Source: an uncultured Prevotella sp.
GTDB lineage: Bacteria; Bacteroidota; Bacteroidia; Bacteroidales; Bacteroidaceae
Length of the DNA: 13,510 bases
Assembly (NCBI GenBank): GCA_900557405.1
Contig: USSF01000059.1
Location: 1-13,510 of the forward strand
Direction: 5' to 3'
Shown piece after piece: positions 6,432 to 13,510 of the stretch (position 1 is its first letter; every line of letters begins with the position of its first letter). The notes beneath the pieces were generated by a model. It was given only the letters and a program-made list of their open reading frames with translations. It made no database searches and was not told the DNA's origin. Made by a program: the position numbers and the translations under genes.

Positions 6432-6443
6432 GTTATACCTTTG
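6414..6443 (+). promoter_or_regulatory. sigma-ABfr promoter of fabI
   Basis: TTTG (6414-6417), an 18-nt spacer and TACCTTTG (6436-6443) match the Bacteroidetes consensus. Transcription would start near 6450, leaving a leader of about 150 nt. Confidence 0.75.
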
Positions 6444-6600
6444 CACCGTTTTTTGAAATAGGATTGAAACAGGACAACCTTATTCATTGGCATATGGAAT
6501 GACGGAAGAGTCATCAGCCCGGAACATATAAAAGCAGCGGAACAGCTAACTATAAACAAATCAAAACGGAATAAATAAAAACATTATAACAAATAGAATT

Positions 6601-7461
6601 ATGTCTTTTAATTTACTGAAAGGAAAGCGCGGTATCATCTTCGGCGCATTGAATGACGCATCGATTGCGTGGAAAGTAGCAGAACGTGCCGTAGAGGAAG
6701 GCGCACAGATTGTGTTGACAAACACTGCGGTTGCTTGCCGTATGGGTACAATCGACGAACTGGCGAAGAAGACAAACGCCACGGTGATTCCTGCCGACGC
6801 CACATCCGTGGAGGATCTGACAAACCTCTTTGAGGAGGCACAGAAGGCTATGGGCGGAAAGATTGACTTCGTGCTTCACTCTTGCGCCATGAGCGTCAAC
6901 ATGAGAAAGAAGCGCACATACGATGACCTGGACTACTCTTTCCTGAACAAGACCCTCGACATCTCGGCAATCTCGTTCCACAAGATGCTGCAGGCTGCCA
7001 AGAAGCTCGACGCCCTGAGCGAAGGAGCTTCCGTATTGGCTCTCACATACGTGGCTTCACACCGCACGTTCTTCGGCTATAACGATATGGCAGACGCCAA
7101 GTCACTGCTCGAATCCATCGCTCGCAGCTTCGGTTATATCTACGGACGCGAGAAGCACGTACGTATCAACACCATCTCTCAGTCGCCTACCTTCACTACT
7201 GCCGGCAGCGGCATCAAGGGTTTCGACGGACTGTATGACTTCTCCGACCGTATGTCGCCTCTCGGCAATGCCAGCGCAGACGAGTGTGCAGACTATTGCG
7301 TTGTCATGTTCTCCGATCTTACCAAGAAGGTCACGATGCAGACCCTCTTCCACGACGGCGGATTCTCAAGCATGGGTATGTCGCTGCGCGGAATGACACA
7401 GTATAACAAGTCGTTCATCGACGAGAACCGCGACGAGAACGGAAACATAATCTACGGATAA
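6601..7461 (+). CDS. fabI: enoyl-[acyl-carrier-protein] reductase (NADH), FabI
   Basis: 286 residues. FabI reduces trans-2-enoyl-ACP to acyl-ACP in the last step of each type II fatty-acid elongation cycle in the cytoplasm. The atypical SDR features of FabI are present: the N-terminal GKRGIIFGALNDASIAWKVA cofactor-binding region, the SCAMSV strand, and the catalytic pair Y150 (LTY) and Y160 with K167 (YNDMADAK, Y-x6-K), with the ten-residue gap between the tyrosines seen in E. coli FabI. PTFTTAGSGIKGF is the substrate-binding segment. The C-terminus (MTQYNKSFIDENRDENGNII) extends beyond the E. coli-length enzyme. It is a single gene with its own promoter and terminator. FabI is the classical triclosan target; sensitivity cannot be judged here. 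Confidence 0.96.
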   Translation: MSFNLLKGKRGIIFGALNDASIAWKVAERAVEEGAQIVLTNTAVACRMGTIDELAKKTNATVIPADATSVEDLTNLFEEAQKAMGGKIDFVLHSCAMSVNMRKKRTYDDLDYSFLNKTLDISAISFHKMLQAAKKLDALSEGASVLALTYVASHRTFFGYNDMADAKSLLESIARSFGYIYGREKHVRINTISQSPTFTTAGSGIKGFDGLYDFSDRMSPLGNASADECADYCVVMFSDLTKKVTMQTLFHDGGFSSMGMSLRGMTQYNKSFIDENRDENGNIIYG

Positions 7462-7491
7462 GTCTCCGTCTGTTGCATACTTATTATAAAT

Positions 7492-7535
7492 AATATCCCC
7501 ATCCTCAATGTCACACAAATGAGGATGGGGATATT
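7492..7535. terminator. strong hairpin terminator after fabI, possibly bidirectional
   Basis: A perfect 16-bp stem (7492-7507 with 7520-7535, including CCCCATCCTCA/TGAGGATGGGG) has a 12-nt loop and lies 30 nt after the fabI stop. On the plus strand the distal stem arm ends in TATT followed by TTG; on the minus strand it is followed by ATTTATAA. It lies between convergent fabI and the peptidase gene and may terminate both. Confidence 0.8.
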
Positions 7536-7610
7536 TTGTATAGCTCTGTCCGAAAGACGAATGAGAATTCTCTCACTTTTATCTCATTCGCATTTATGCT
7601 ATTTCAGTAA

Positions 7611-7626
7611 CGCAACCTTTGTTGCG
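7611..7626 (-). terminator. small hairpin just after the peptidase stop
   Basis: CGCAAC (7611-7616) pairs with GTTGCG (7621-7626) around a 4-nt loop, starting 4 nt past the peptidase stop. There is no U-run after it on the minus strand, so it is at best a weak terminator or a 3'-end stabiliser upstream of the larger hairpin. Confidence 0.35.
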
Positions 7627-7629
7627 CTT

Positions 7630-9036
7630 TTACTCGTCAACTCCAAACAGCGGATCCTCCGGCATAACCATTACAGGTTTCTGGGCGGCGAGTTTCAGCA
7701 GTTTCTCTGAAACGTACTTCTTGTCTACCACGAGGCGGAACATATATTCGTTGAACCACTCGTTGGTCATGATGAGGCAGCCGCCCTGTCCCCATGACGG
7801 ACCCCAGCTGTTCTCAACCTTCCACTTCAGAGGATTGCCCTGAGCGTCAAGGTCTACGGCAGAGAGAGTCATGGCGTGTGTGGAACCACTGTCGAATGTT
7901 TCGATGCGCTCAGCCTTGTTCATAGGGAATGTTGTAGAGAAGAGCGAACCATAGTCGAAGTTGTTCACGTCGCAGTAGCCGCGCTTGCGGTCGAGGAACT
8001 TGCCCACGTCGTATGAGCTGTACATCTTCTTGCCGTCCTTCAGCGATGCGATGGCGAGTTTTGCTATCTCGTCCATAGGCAGGTTGAGGTATTTCCAGTT
8101 GTGTCCGTCGTAGGTGTGACGGTCGAAGTCCACCTCGTAAGTCTTGTAGTATTCGCGGCGAGGATCGTTCATCACCATGATGAATGTGCCGTTCAGCGTT
8201 TCCTTGCCTGTGAGCAGTTTGAAGAACTCTTTCGGAGTATATTTCTTGGCTTCGAGACTCTTTCCGTTTTTGTCCTTGAAAGCGTATGTGAACTCTGTCA
8301 CAGGCTCACCGAGTGTGAGCTTCAGCATGTGGTATACCGTGCCGAGCATCTTTGTCTTCTCTGTCTGGATAGCCTGCTTTGATTTCTTTTCAGCCACCAT
8401 CTTGCGCAGTTTCAGTCCGTATTCACGTAGCTTGGATGTGATGAGCGATGCCATCTTGCTTGTGTTCTCGGCAGAGAATGTTTCAGGCATTGCGCTCATT
8501 GGCACCACACCGTATTTCTCTGTCAGGTCGGCAACACCGCAGAACGTACCGCCGTCGTTGAGCGGGTTCTTGAAGAAGAACTGCACGCGCTTGTCGTCCA
8601 TCGGCTTGTTGGCACAGTCGATAACGCCCTGCAGGAAGAGGTTGGCCTTCTCCAGCTGGTCGTAGAAGAAGAGATAGTCCTGCGAGAGGTCCACCTTCAG
8701 CGAATCGCTCTGTGCTGCGAAGTTGCCGCGTATTACATTGAATCCGCTGAACATCCAGCATCTTCCGCTCTGCTTCTGGTCGTGGATGTTCTGCTTCTTT
8801 GTCTCCACGCTGAAGTGAGTGTCGAGCTCACCTGCCGTAGCGAAGTTCTTTGCCAGGTCATTGATTGAGTTCGATGCGATGGCATTGAACAGTGCTTTGT
8901 CGGCTGCGCCCTGCGACTGCGATTTCTTGATTTCCGAGAGCATCTTCTGTGAGATGCCGCCATCCTTCTGCTGTGCCGAGATGTTCATCGACACGGCAGC
9001 GAGCATCAGGCCCGCGAGTAAAACTTTTTTGTTCAT
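7630..9036 (-). CDS. secreted C1-family aminopeptidase C (bleomycin hydrolase type)
   Basis: 468 residues from the ATG at 9036, which starts a signal peptide (MNKKVLLAGLMLAAVSMNISA, cut about residue 21). Longer in-frame starts at 9069 and 9192 add a basic, unconserved-looking stretch. This is a papain-fold cysteine peptidase of the PepC/bleomycin hydrolase group: oxyanion Q89 and nucleophile C93 in KQSGRCWMFSGFNVIRGN, H387 in STHAMT, N409 in VENSWG. Length fits the family. The group releases N-terminal residues from peptides. The cytosolic bacterial and eukaryotic members lack a signal peptide, whereas this one is probably periplasmic, suggesting a role in peptide nutrition. It is a single gene, divergent from the sigma-54 regulator, with a long A/T-rich leader that includes a tandem TTTATATTG repeat near 9044-9062. 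Confidence 0.9.
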   Translation of the reverse strand: MNKKVLLAGLMLAAVSMNISAQQKDGGISQKMLSEIKKSQSQGAADKALFNAIASNSINDLAKNFATAGELDTHFSVETKKQNIHDQKQSGRCWMFSGFNVIRGNFAAQSDSLKVDLSQDYLFFYDQLEKANLFLQGVIDCANKPMDDKRVQFFFKNPLNDGGTFCGVADLTEKYGVVPMSAMPETFSAENTSKMASLITSKLREYGLKLRKMVAEKKSKQAIQTEKTKMLGTVYHMLKLTLGEPVTEFTYAFKDKNGKSLEAKKYTPKEFFKLLTGKETLNGTFIMVMNDPRREYYKTYEVDFDRHTYDGHNWKYLNLPMDEIAKLAIASLKDGKKMYSSYDVGKFLDRKRGYCDVNNFDYGSLFSTTFPMNKAERIETFDSGSTHAMTLSAVDLDAQGNPLKWKVENSWGPSWGQGGCLIMTNEWFNEYMFRLVVDKKYVSEKLLKLAAQKPVMVMPEDPLFGVDE

Positions 9037-9290
9037 TTCTATTTTATATTGTTTATATTGTTTCTTCATCCTGCAATATCCTTGCCATGTGTTTTTCTTA
9101 CGTGTGTTTCTCCTTTTTGAGAATGTATCCTCCGTCATTTCCGTGTCCGTGAACTCTTTTCGCAGGTTCCCGCTCCGGATAGCCGACAGCATCTTTCCGC
9201 TTTTCAGCTCTGAGGTTTTTCGTCTCTGTCGTGAAGGCTTCGTTTTTCATTTCTTCTTCGCCGTGGATTAACATAGGCAGAATATGGATG

Positions 9291-9320
9291 CAAATTTAAG
9301 ACAAATATTCGATAATGCAA
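9291..9320 (-). promoter_or_regulatory. sigma-ABfr promoter of the C1 peptidase gene
   Basis: On the minus strand, TTG (9320-9318), a 19-nt spacer and TAAATTTG (9298-9291) match the consensus. The start would be near 9285, giving a leader of about 250 nt to the ATG at 9036, which is long for a single peptidase gene. No riboswitch fold was recognised in the leader. Confidence 0.6.
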
Positions 9321-9384
9321 TGAAAAAGGCTGTGGAAATCGCATCTTCTATGGTATTAATGGGGCGTGGTTGGAAAGTTTTGTG

Positions 9385-9392
9385 TAATTTTG
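9385..9392 (+). promoter_or_regulatory. -7 element of the sigma-54 response regulator gene
   Basis: TAATTTTG matches TAnnTTTG and lies 53 nt before the ATG at 9446. No properly spaced TTG is present. Its position supports 9446 over the in-frame ATG at 9284, which would lie upstream of the transcript. Confidence 0.5.
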
Positions 9393-9445
9393 CAAAGCAA
9401 AGATTGTTTTTGCTTTGTAAACCAGAATCAAAAGACGAGTGCTTT

Positions 9446-10870
9446 ATGGATAGCTTATTGATAGTCGAAGATGACATTGCCTATTCCACGATGATGCAGA
9501 CATGGCTCCGGAAGAAGGGCTTTGATGTGGACAAGGTGAGCAGCGTGGGGGCTGCCGTCAAGCGGATTAACTCTGACAAGCAATACCATTTGGTGTTGTC
9601 AGACCTCCGCCTGCCCGACCACGACGGGCTTTTCCTCCTCGACTGGATGCGCCGGAGCGGCATCAACATTCCGTTTGTCGTGATGACAAGCTATGCAGAG
9701 GTGCAGAATGCGGTTCTCGCCATGAAGTCGGGCGCAAGCGACTATATCGCCAAACCCGTGCAACCCGATATCCTTTTGCAGAAGATCCATGACGCCATCA
9801 ATGCGGCAGACGGGAAGAATGTTGCGGAGGCGGAAGTGAAGTCAAACGCAGCCCTGTCTGGGAAGCATAAGGACGAAACGCCGTCTGCTGGCTCATCTGC
9901 AAGTGCGACAGCAGACCCAACGTCTGCCGGAGAAGCGGCGGGCGATGGGGGAAGCCGGTATATAGAGGGTACGAGCGACGTGTCGAAACAGCTCTACGAC
10001 TATGTGCGCCTTGTCGCCCCTACGCCAATGTCGGTGCTTATCCTCGGTGCCAGCGGCACGGGCAAGGAATACGTGGCCCACCGCATACACGAACTGAGCC
10101 AGCGGAAGGGCAAGCCGTTCTTCGCCCTCGACTGCGGAGCCATACCCAAGGACGTTGCCGCATCGGAGTTCTTCGGTCATGCCAAGGGTGCCTTTACGGG
10201 TGCTGTGACCGACAAGAAGGGAGCTTTTGAAGTGGCAAACGGCGGAACGCTGTTTCTTGATGAGGTGGGAAACCTCTCGTATGATGTGCAGGTGCAGCTC
10301 CTGCGTGCCATACAGGAGCGGAAAATCCGTCCGCTCGGGTCCACCAAGGAGATAGACGTGGATATCCGTCTGGTGTGTGCCACCAACGAGAACCTGCAGA
10401 AGGCTGTGGAGGAGGGCACTTTTCGCGAAGACCTCTACCATCGCATCAATGAGTTCACCATATACATGCCTGCGCTGAAAGACCGCGGCACCGATATATT
10501 CCTCTTTGCCGATCTCTTCCTGCGCCTTGCCAATGAGGAACTGGGGCGCAATGTCCTGGGCTTCGACGCCAAGGCTTCGGAGATGATTATGTGCTACGAC
10601 TGGCCCGGCAACCTGCGCGAACTGAACAATGTGGTGAAACGCAGCGTCCTGCTCTGTCGTGGCGACAGGATAGGGGCCGACCTGCTCGGTATCTCAATGA
10701 ACCACACTGCCGCAAAACCGCAGAACCTCTCGCTCCACAATGATGACGAGGAGCGCGAGCGCATCATTTCGGCCCTGCGCTCATGCGGAGGCAACAAGTC
10801 CAAGGCTGCGTTGCTTCTCGGCGTAGACCGCAAGACGCTCTACAACAAATTGCAGAAATACGGCATTTAG
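9446..10870 (+). CDS. NtrC-type sigma-54-dependent response regulator
   Basis: 474 residues with three domains. The receiver (about 1-120) has acidic pocket D9/D10, phosphoacceptor D53 (LSDLRLPDHDG), T81 and K103. A Ser/Ala-rich linker follows (about 125-170). The AAA+ sigma-54 interaction domain (about 175-410) has Walker A GASGTGKE (201-208, K207), an intact GAFTGA sigma-54 contact loop (248-253) and Walker B LFLDE (269-273). The C-terminal Fis-type helix-turn-helix is GGNKSKAALLLGVDRKTLYN (about 449-468). Phosphorylation should drive oligomerisation and ATP-dependent opening of sigma-54 promoters. The ATG at 9446 opens directly on the receiver fold; the upstream ATG at 9284 adds 54 residues with no domain and precedes the promoter. 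It converges on the hybrid kinase gene, its likely phosphodonor. Target genes are not evident in the window. Confidence 0.93.
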   Translation: MDSLLIVEDDIAYSTMMQTWLRKKGFDVDKVSSVGAAVKRINSDKQYHLVLSDLRLPDHDGLFLLDWMRRSGINIPFVVMTSYAEVQNAVLAMKSGASDYIAKPVQPDILLQKIHDAINAADGKNVAEAEVKSNAALSGKHKDETPSAGSSASATADPTSAGEAAGDGGSRYIEGTSDVSKQLYDYVRLVAPTPMSVLILGASGTGKEYVAHRIHELSQRKGKPFFALDCGAIPKDVAASEFFGHAKGAFTGAVTDKKGAFEVANGGTLFLDEVGNLSYDVQVQLLRAIQERKIRPLGSTKEIDVDIRLVCATNENLQKAVEEGTFREDLYHRINEFTIYMPALKDRGTDIFLFADLFLRLANEELGRNVLGFDAKASEMIMCYDWPGNLRELNNVVKRSVLLCRGDRIGADLLGISMNHTAAKPQNLSLHNDDEERERIISALRSCGGNKSKAALLLGVDRKTLYNKLQKYGI

Positions 10871-13341
10871 ATGCGTTCCTTCATCTCTGCAATCAGTCTG
10901 CCGAATTCTTCCTTCATCTTCGCTATATCTTCAGTCAGTTCTCTGTCTGTCAGCTTCTCCGTGTTCTCCCGTGTGAGTCCGGTGAGCATTGTGCAGATGG
11001 CGGAATCAGTCATCTTCATTAGCGGCAGCGACTTGTGTGCCACGTGTGCCACGGTTCCCTTGAGTTCCTCTCCGGTTGCATTGTCGAGCAATGCTACGAA
11101 CTCCTCCAGTCCGGATATATAGCCGCAGAAGATTTCCTTTTCAGCCTTCTTGTCGCCTTCGGCAAAAGCCGTCAGCTGTGCGAACCTGTCGGCAGAGTTC
11201 CGCTCCGTCACTTCATCCTTCATTTCGATGGCCAGCGCATCGGCGAGGTCGTTGATACTGAAGGGTTTGAACAGGCATCCGTCGAAACCGCAGCCAATCA
11301 GTTCCTCCTTTATCGATGGCTCGTGGGCGGTCATGGCGAATATTCTCATCCCTTTGCGCTCGGCAATCCTCTTTATTAATTCTGTTCCGCTCATTTCCGG
11401 CATCTCTATGTCCACGAACATGAAGTCGGGCCGGAAACTCTCCGCCTCGTCCAAAGCCTTGCCGGCGTGGATGGTGGCTTTGACGGTCAACAGTTTCCGG
11501 CTGTCTATCCTGCTTATCATTTCCGTCAGCAGGTTCAGTTGCAGCTTGTCGTCGTCCACGATCAGAATCTTTCTGCAGCCTATGCTGTCTGCTGCAGTCT
11601 TGGTCGGGAGAGGTTTCCTGTTTTCCTCTTTCCCGTCTGCGCATCCGCCGTTGGCCTCCAGCGGCAGGAACACGCTGAAGCAGCTGCCCTTGCCCTTGGT
11701 GGATTCCAACTTTATCTTTCCTCCGAGAATCTGGGTGAGTTCCTTTGTTATGGCGAGTCCCAGTCCTACGCCCTCCGTGCCCTGCGCGTCGGCAAGTCGG
11801 GTGAACGCCTTGAACACGCGGTCACATTCCTCTTTCGTCATTCCGCGCCCCGTGTCAGCCACGCTGATTCTTATCCATTGTCTGCCGTCGGCAGTCTTTG
11901 CTTCCATCTTTGCCGCCACGGTCACGCTGCCCTCTGCCGTGTATTTTATGGCGTTGCTCGTCAGATTGTCGATAATCTGCTTTATCCTGAAGGAGTCGCC
12001 CCTGAACATGCGCTCCATTCTCTCGTCTTCTATGCGTATGCCGATGCTGAGCCCCTTCTCTGCAGCCTGCGGGCGCATTGCCTCCACGCAGTCGCTGATG
12101 AGCCTTGCGGGACGGAAGGGTATAGGATGTGGTTCCACCTTTCCTGCATCCAGACGGTGGTATTCGAGCAACGCACCCACGAGGTTGAGCAGATGGCGTG
12201 CCGACGCTCCGATATTGTCGATGAAGAGTCGTGTCTGACGGTCCAGCTGCGAGTCCCTCATCAGTTCGATGAATCCCGAGATGGATGCTGCAGGAGCCTT
12301 GATATCGTGTGTAATCGTGAGCAGCAGCTGTTCGCGCTGCTTCATTATGCGTTCCGTCTCGTCCTTCGCCTCCTCTATGCTGCGGCGGTATTCCCTCTCT
12401 CGGCGGATGCTGCGGCGGATGTACAGGGAGAGCACTGCTGCCGTGGCAGCCGCGGCTATAGCGAGCAGGATTATTTTCAGAAGCACCGTCTGCCGTGCCT
12501 GGCGGTCTTCGTTGAGCGACTGCTGCAGTGCGTTGTGCTCGTCGGCCCTGATGTCTGCCATTATCTGTGATATGCGCTGCGTTAGCTGTATTCCCACAAT
12601 CTGCTGGCGCTGTTCGCTCCGAATGATGTCGCCGGAACTTTTCTTTTCGCTCATCGCCTGCTGGCGGCGTATCTGCTTCAACACGTCGGCTATGGTGTCG
12701 GCAATGTCCACATTGTGGCTGAGCGAATCGCTCACGTCCTTGCGGGTGTGGCGTGCTATGTGCACCGTGTCGCTGCGCTGCTTGCGGAAGGCGTCGACAA
12801 GTCGGGCGAAGAACGTCTTCTTTGTCTTCACCACCTCATACACCGTCTCTTTGTCCTCCTTTATCTCCACCGCCTTCTGCTTCATCATCACGGAGTCCTG
12901 CCCCTGGCTCAAACTCTTCTCCTTCTCCCTGTAGAACCTTGCAGCGTCGGCGTTGCCCATGGTGCGGAGCAGCAGGAAGGTGTTCTGCCTTTTCATCTGC
13001 ACGAGATATTCCAGCGAGTCAATGCGTCGGGTGTCGCTGTCTGTGCCGAGCGATTTCTTCAGCGAACGGGCGATGGCAATGGTGCGGTCCACTGCGGTGT
13101 TGAATTCGGGCAGTCTGTCCGAGAGTCCCAGACATATCGCCCTCTCCTTGTTGTTCACGTCGAGCACGCTGTATATAAGACTGTCGGTCAGGTCCCTGCG
13201 CACCATGAATTTTTTTTCGGCCTTGTCCACGAGCATCACGGACTGCGTGTTGCCGTATACGAGCCAGCCGGCGAGTATGATTATCGCCGTCATCAGCACA
13301 TAGCCGATGGTGGCCTTCCCTGTTATGTCAAACTTCGTCAT
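10867..13341 (-). CDS. membrane-bound hybrid histidine kinase (HK-REC-Hpt)
   Basis: 824 residues. TM1 (about 11-30) and TM2 (about 287-307) bracket a periplasmic sensor of about 255 residues that is highly charged, largely helical and unlike any named sensor domain I recognise. Next come a dimerisation domain with H345 (ITHDIKAPAASISGF), an ATPase domain with N463 (SNAIKYT), D496 (ADTGRGM) and GVGLGLAI (from 524), a receiver with D596-598, phosphoacceptor D644 (FVDIEMPEMSG) and K692 (LFKPFS), and a C-terminal Hpt domain (about 725-824) with H769 in VAHKSLPLMKM. The expected relay is H345 to D644 to H769 to D53 of the convergent sigma-54 regulator. The two stop codons overlap by 4 bp. The ATG at 13341 places a short basic tail before TM1. 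The signal sensed is unknown. Confidence 0.92.
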   Translation of the reverse strand: MTKFDITGKATIGYVLMTAIIILAGWLVYGNTQSVMLVDKAEKKFMVRRDLTDSLIYSVLDVNNKERAICLGLSDRLPEFNTAVDRTIAIARSLKKSLGTDSDTRRIDSLEYLVQMKRQNTFLLLRTMGNADAARFYREKEKSLSQGQDSVMMKQKAVEIKEDKETVYEVVKTKKTFFARLVDAFRKQRSDTVHIARHTRKDVSDSLSHNVDIADTIADVLKQIRRQQAMSEKKSSGDIIRSEQRQQIVGIQLTQRISQIMADIRADEHNALQQSLNEDRQARQTVLLKIILLAIAAAATAAVLSLYIRRSIRREREYRRSIEEAKDETERIMKQREQLLLTITHDIKAPAASISGFIELMRDSQLDRQTRLFIDNIGASARHLLNLVGALLEYHRLDAGKVEPHPIPFRPARLISDCVEAMRPQAAEKGLSIGIRIEDERMERMFRGDSFRIKQIIDNLTSNAIKYTAEGSVTVAAKMEAKTADGRQWIRISVADTGRGMTKEECDRVFKAFTRLADAQGTEGVGLGLAITKELTQILGGKIKLESTKGKGSCFSVFLPLEANGGCADGKEENRKPLPTKTAADSIGCRKILIVDDDKLQLNLLTEMISRIDSRKLLTVKATIHAGKALDEAESFRPDFMFVDIEMPEMSGTELIKRIAERKGMRIFAMTAHEPSIKEELIGCGFDGCLFKPFSINDLADALAIEMKDEVTERNSADRFAQLTAFAEGDKKAEKEIFCGYISGLEEFVALLDNATGEELKGTVAHVAHKSLPLMKMTDSAICTMLTGLTRENTEKLTDRELTEDIAKMKEEFGRLIAEMKERI

Positions 13342-13371
13342 ATTAATTCTGTATGGATGAGAAAAACTTCT

Positions 13372-13419
13372 TGTATGTATGGGATAAAGGCTGCCTGTAT
13401 GTATGGGATACAGACTGCC
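13372..13419. repeat. 24-nt tandem duplication in the kinase leader
   Basis: Two adjacent 24-nt units (13372-13395 and 13396-13419) each begin TGTATGTATGGGATA and end CTGCC, and differ at two positions. They lie between the -7 box and the kinase ATG, so they would be transcribed in the leader. Confidence 0.7.
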
Positions 13420-13438
13420 TGTCCTTTTTTTCCGTCTG

Positions 13439-13446
13439 CAAACTTA
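13439..13446 (-). promoter_or_regulatory. -7 element of the hybrid kinase gene
   Basis: On the minus strand this reads TAAGTTTG (TAnnTTTG), about 98 nt before the kinase ATG. No TTG at the expected -33 position was found. A short CTTAC/GTAAG inverted repeat (13443-13447, 13456-13460) overlaps it. The remainder to 13510 shows no gene. Confidence 0.5.
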
Positions 13447-13510
13447 CGAAAAAAAGTAAGCGTATCGGTATTCACGTATTGCCACAAAAAACTGATCAAG
13501 AGAGGAGGCT

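Larger units (their letters stand above)
6287..6600 (+). promoter_or_regulatory. fabI upstream region and long leader
   Basis: This 314-nt stretch separates the DUF4435 gene from fabI and has no supportable ORF. It carries several TTGCACA-like words (6340-6346, 6402-6408, reverse at 6421-6427, and TTTGCAC at 6441-6447), an 11-bp inverted repeat, a full consensus promoter, and then an A-rich leader of about 150 nt ending in AAATAGAATT before the ATG. No obvious terminator of the preceding operon was found, so some read-through into fabI is possible. Confidence 0.6.
9037..9445. other. 409-nt divergent intergenic region
   Basis: This lies between the peptidase (minus) and the sigma-54 regulator (plus). 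It holds one promoter for each direction. Open frames run into it from both genes but look like N-terminal extensions without domain content. About 250 nt is the presumed peptidase leader. No sigma-54 promoter (TGGCAC-N5-TTGCA type) was noticed here by eye. Confidence 0.55.

Noticed and set aside
6484..6505. TTGGCATATGGAATGA as a sigma-54 promoter before fabI
   Set aside because: It lacks the TTGC half at the required spacing, and a full primary-sigma promoter is present upstream.
9284..9445. Upstream ATG at 9284 for the sigma-54 regulator
   Set aside because: The added 54 residues have no domain, lie partly upstream of the -7 box at 9385-9392 and overlap the divergent peptidase promoter.
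11150..12570. Long plus-strand open frames opposite the hybrid kinase
   Set aside because: Antisense shadows: the minus-strand frame shows all kinase, receiver and Hpt motifs in order, while these have low-complexity Ser/Leu-rich translations.

Overview
The window looks like chromosomal DNA from a member of the Bacteroidota, most likely a Prevotella-type Bacteroidales. The evidence is the repeated occurrence of the Bacteroidetes sigma-ABfr -7 element (TAnnTTTG) upstream of nearly every gene, in several cases with a TTG/TTTG element 18-19 nt upstream. Shine-Dalgarno sequences are weak or absent, start regions are A/T-rich, and the proteins are Bacteroidales-like. No rRNA, tRNA, CRISPR array, insertion sequence or integrase was seen.

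Layout. (1) 1-1841: a repeat-rich, gene-poor stretch around one small exported protein with four DnaJ-like CxxC pairs (791-1396, +). Two repeat types, a GTGAGGGTAAG / CTTACCCTCAC hairpin family and a GCTGCAC...TATCAGG...GGTACCGTTT family, occur on both sides of this gene. Two tandem consensus promoters lie in front of it. (2) 1842-4192 (-): a two-gene efflux operon, an EamA-type transporter followed by a MATE transporter, joined by a TAATG stop/start overlap. (3) 4301-6286 (+): an ABC-type AAA ATPase followed by a DUF4435 protein that carries a Toprim-like Glu and DxD. This is the gene order and domain pairing of the PARIS (AriA/AriB) anti-phage system, but with a compact ATPase. Its promoter is back-to-back with, and overlaps, the efflux promoter. 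(4) 6601-7461 (+): fabI, enoyl-ACP reductase, with a consensus promoter embedded in a perfect inverted repeat, a leader of about 150 nt and a strong hairpin terminator. (5) 7630-9036 (-): a secreted C1-family aminopeptidase (bleomycin hydrolase/PepC type). (6) 9446-10870 (+) and 10867-13341 (-): an NtrC-type sigma-54 response regulator and a hybrid histidine kinase (HK-REC-Hpt). They are convergent and their stop codons overlap by 4 bp. Together they look like a complete His-Asp-His-Asp phosphorelay.

The best candidate for an unusual system is the ATPase/DUF4435 pair. It sits among housekeeping-type genes rather than in an evident mobile island, so it may be a resident chromosomal cousin of PARIS rather than a recently acquired defence cassette. 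The repeat family flanking the zinc-ribbon-like gene and the operator-like inverted repeat at fabI are secondary points of interest.
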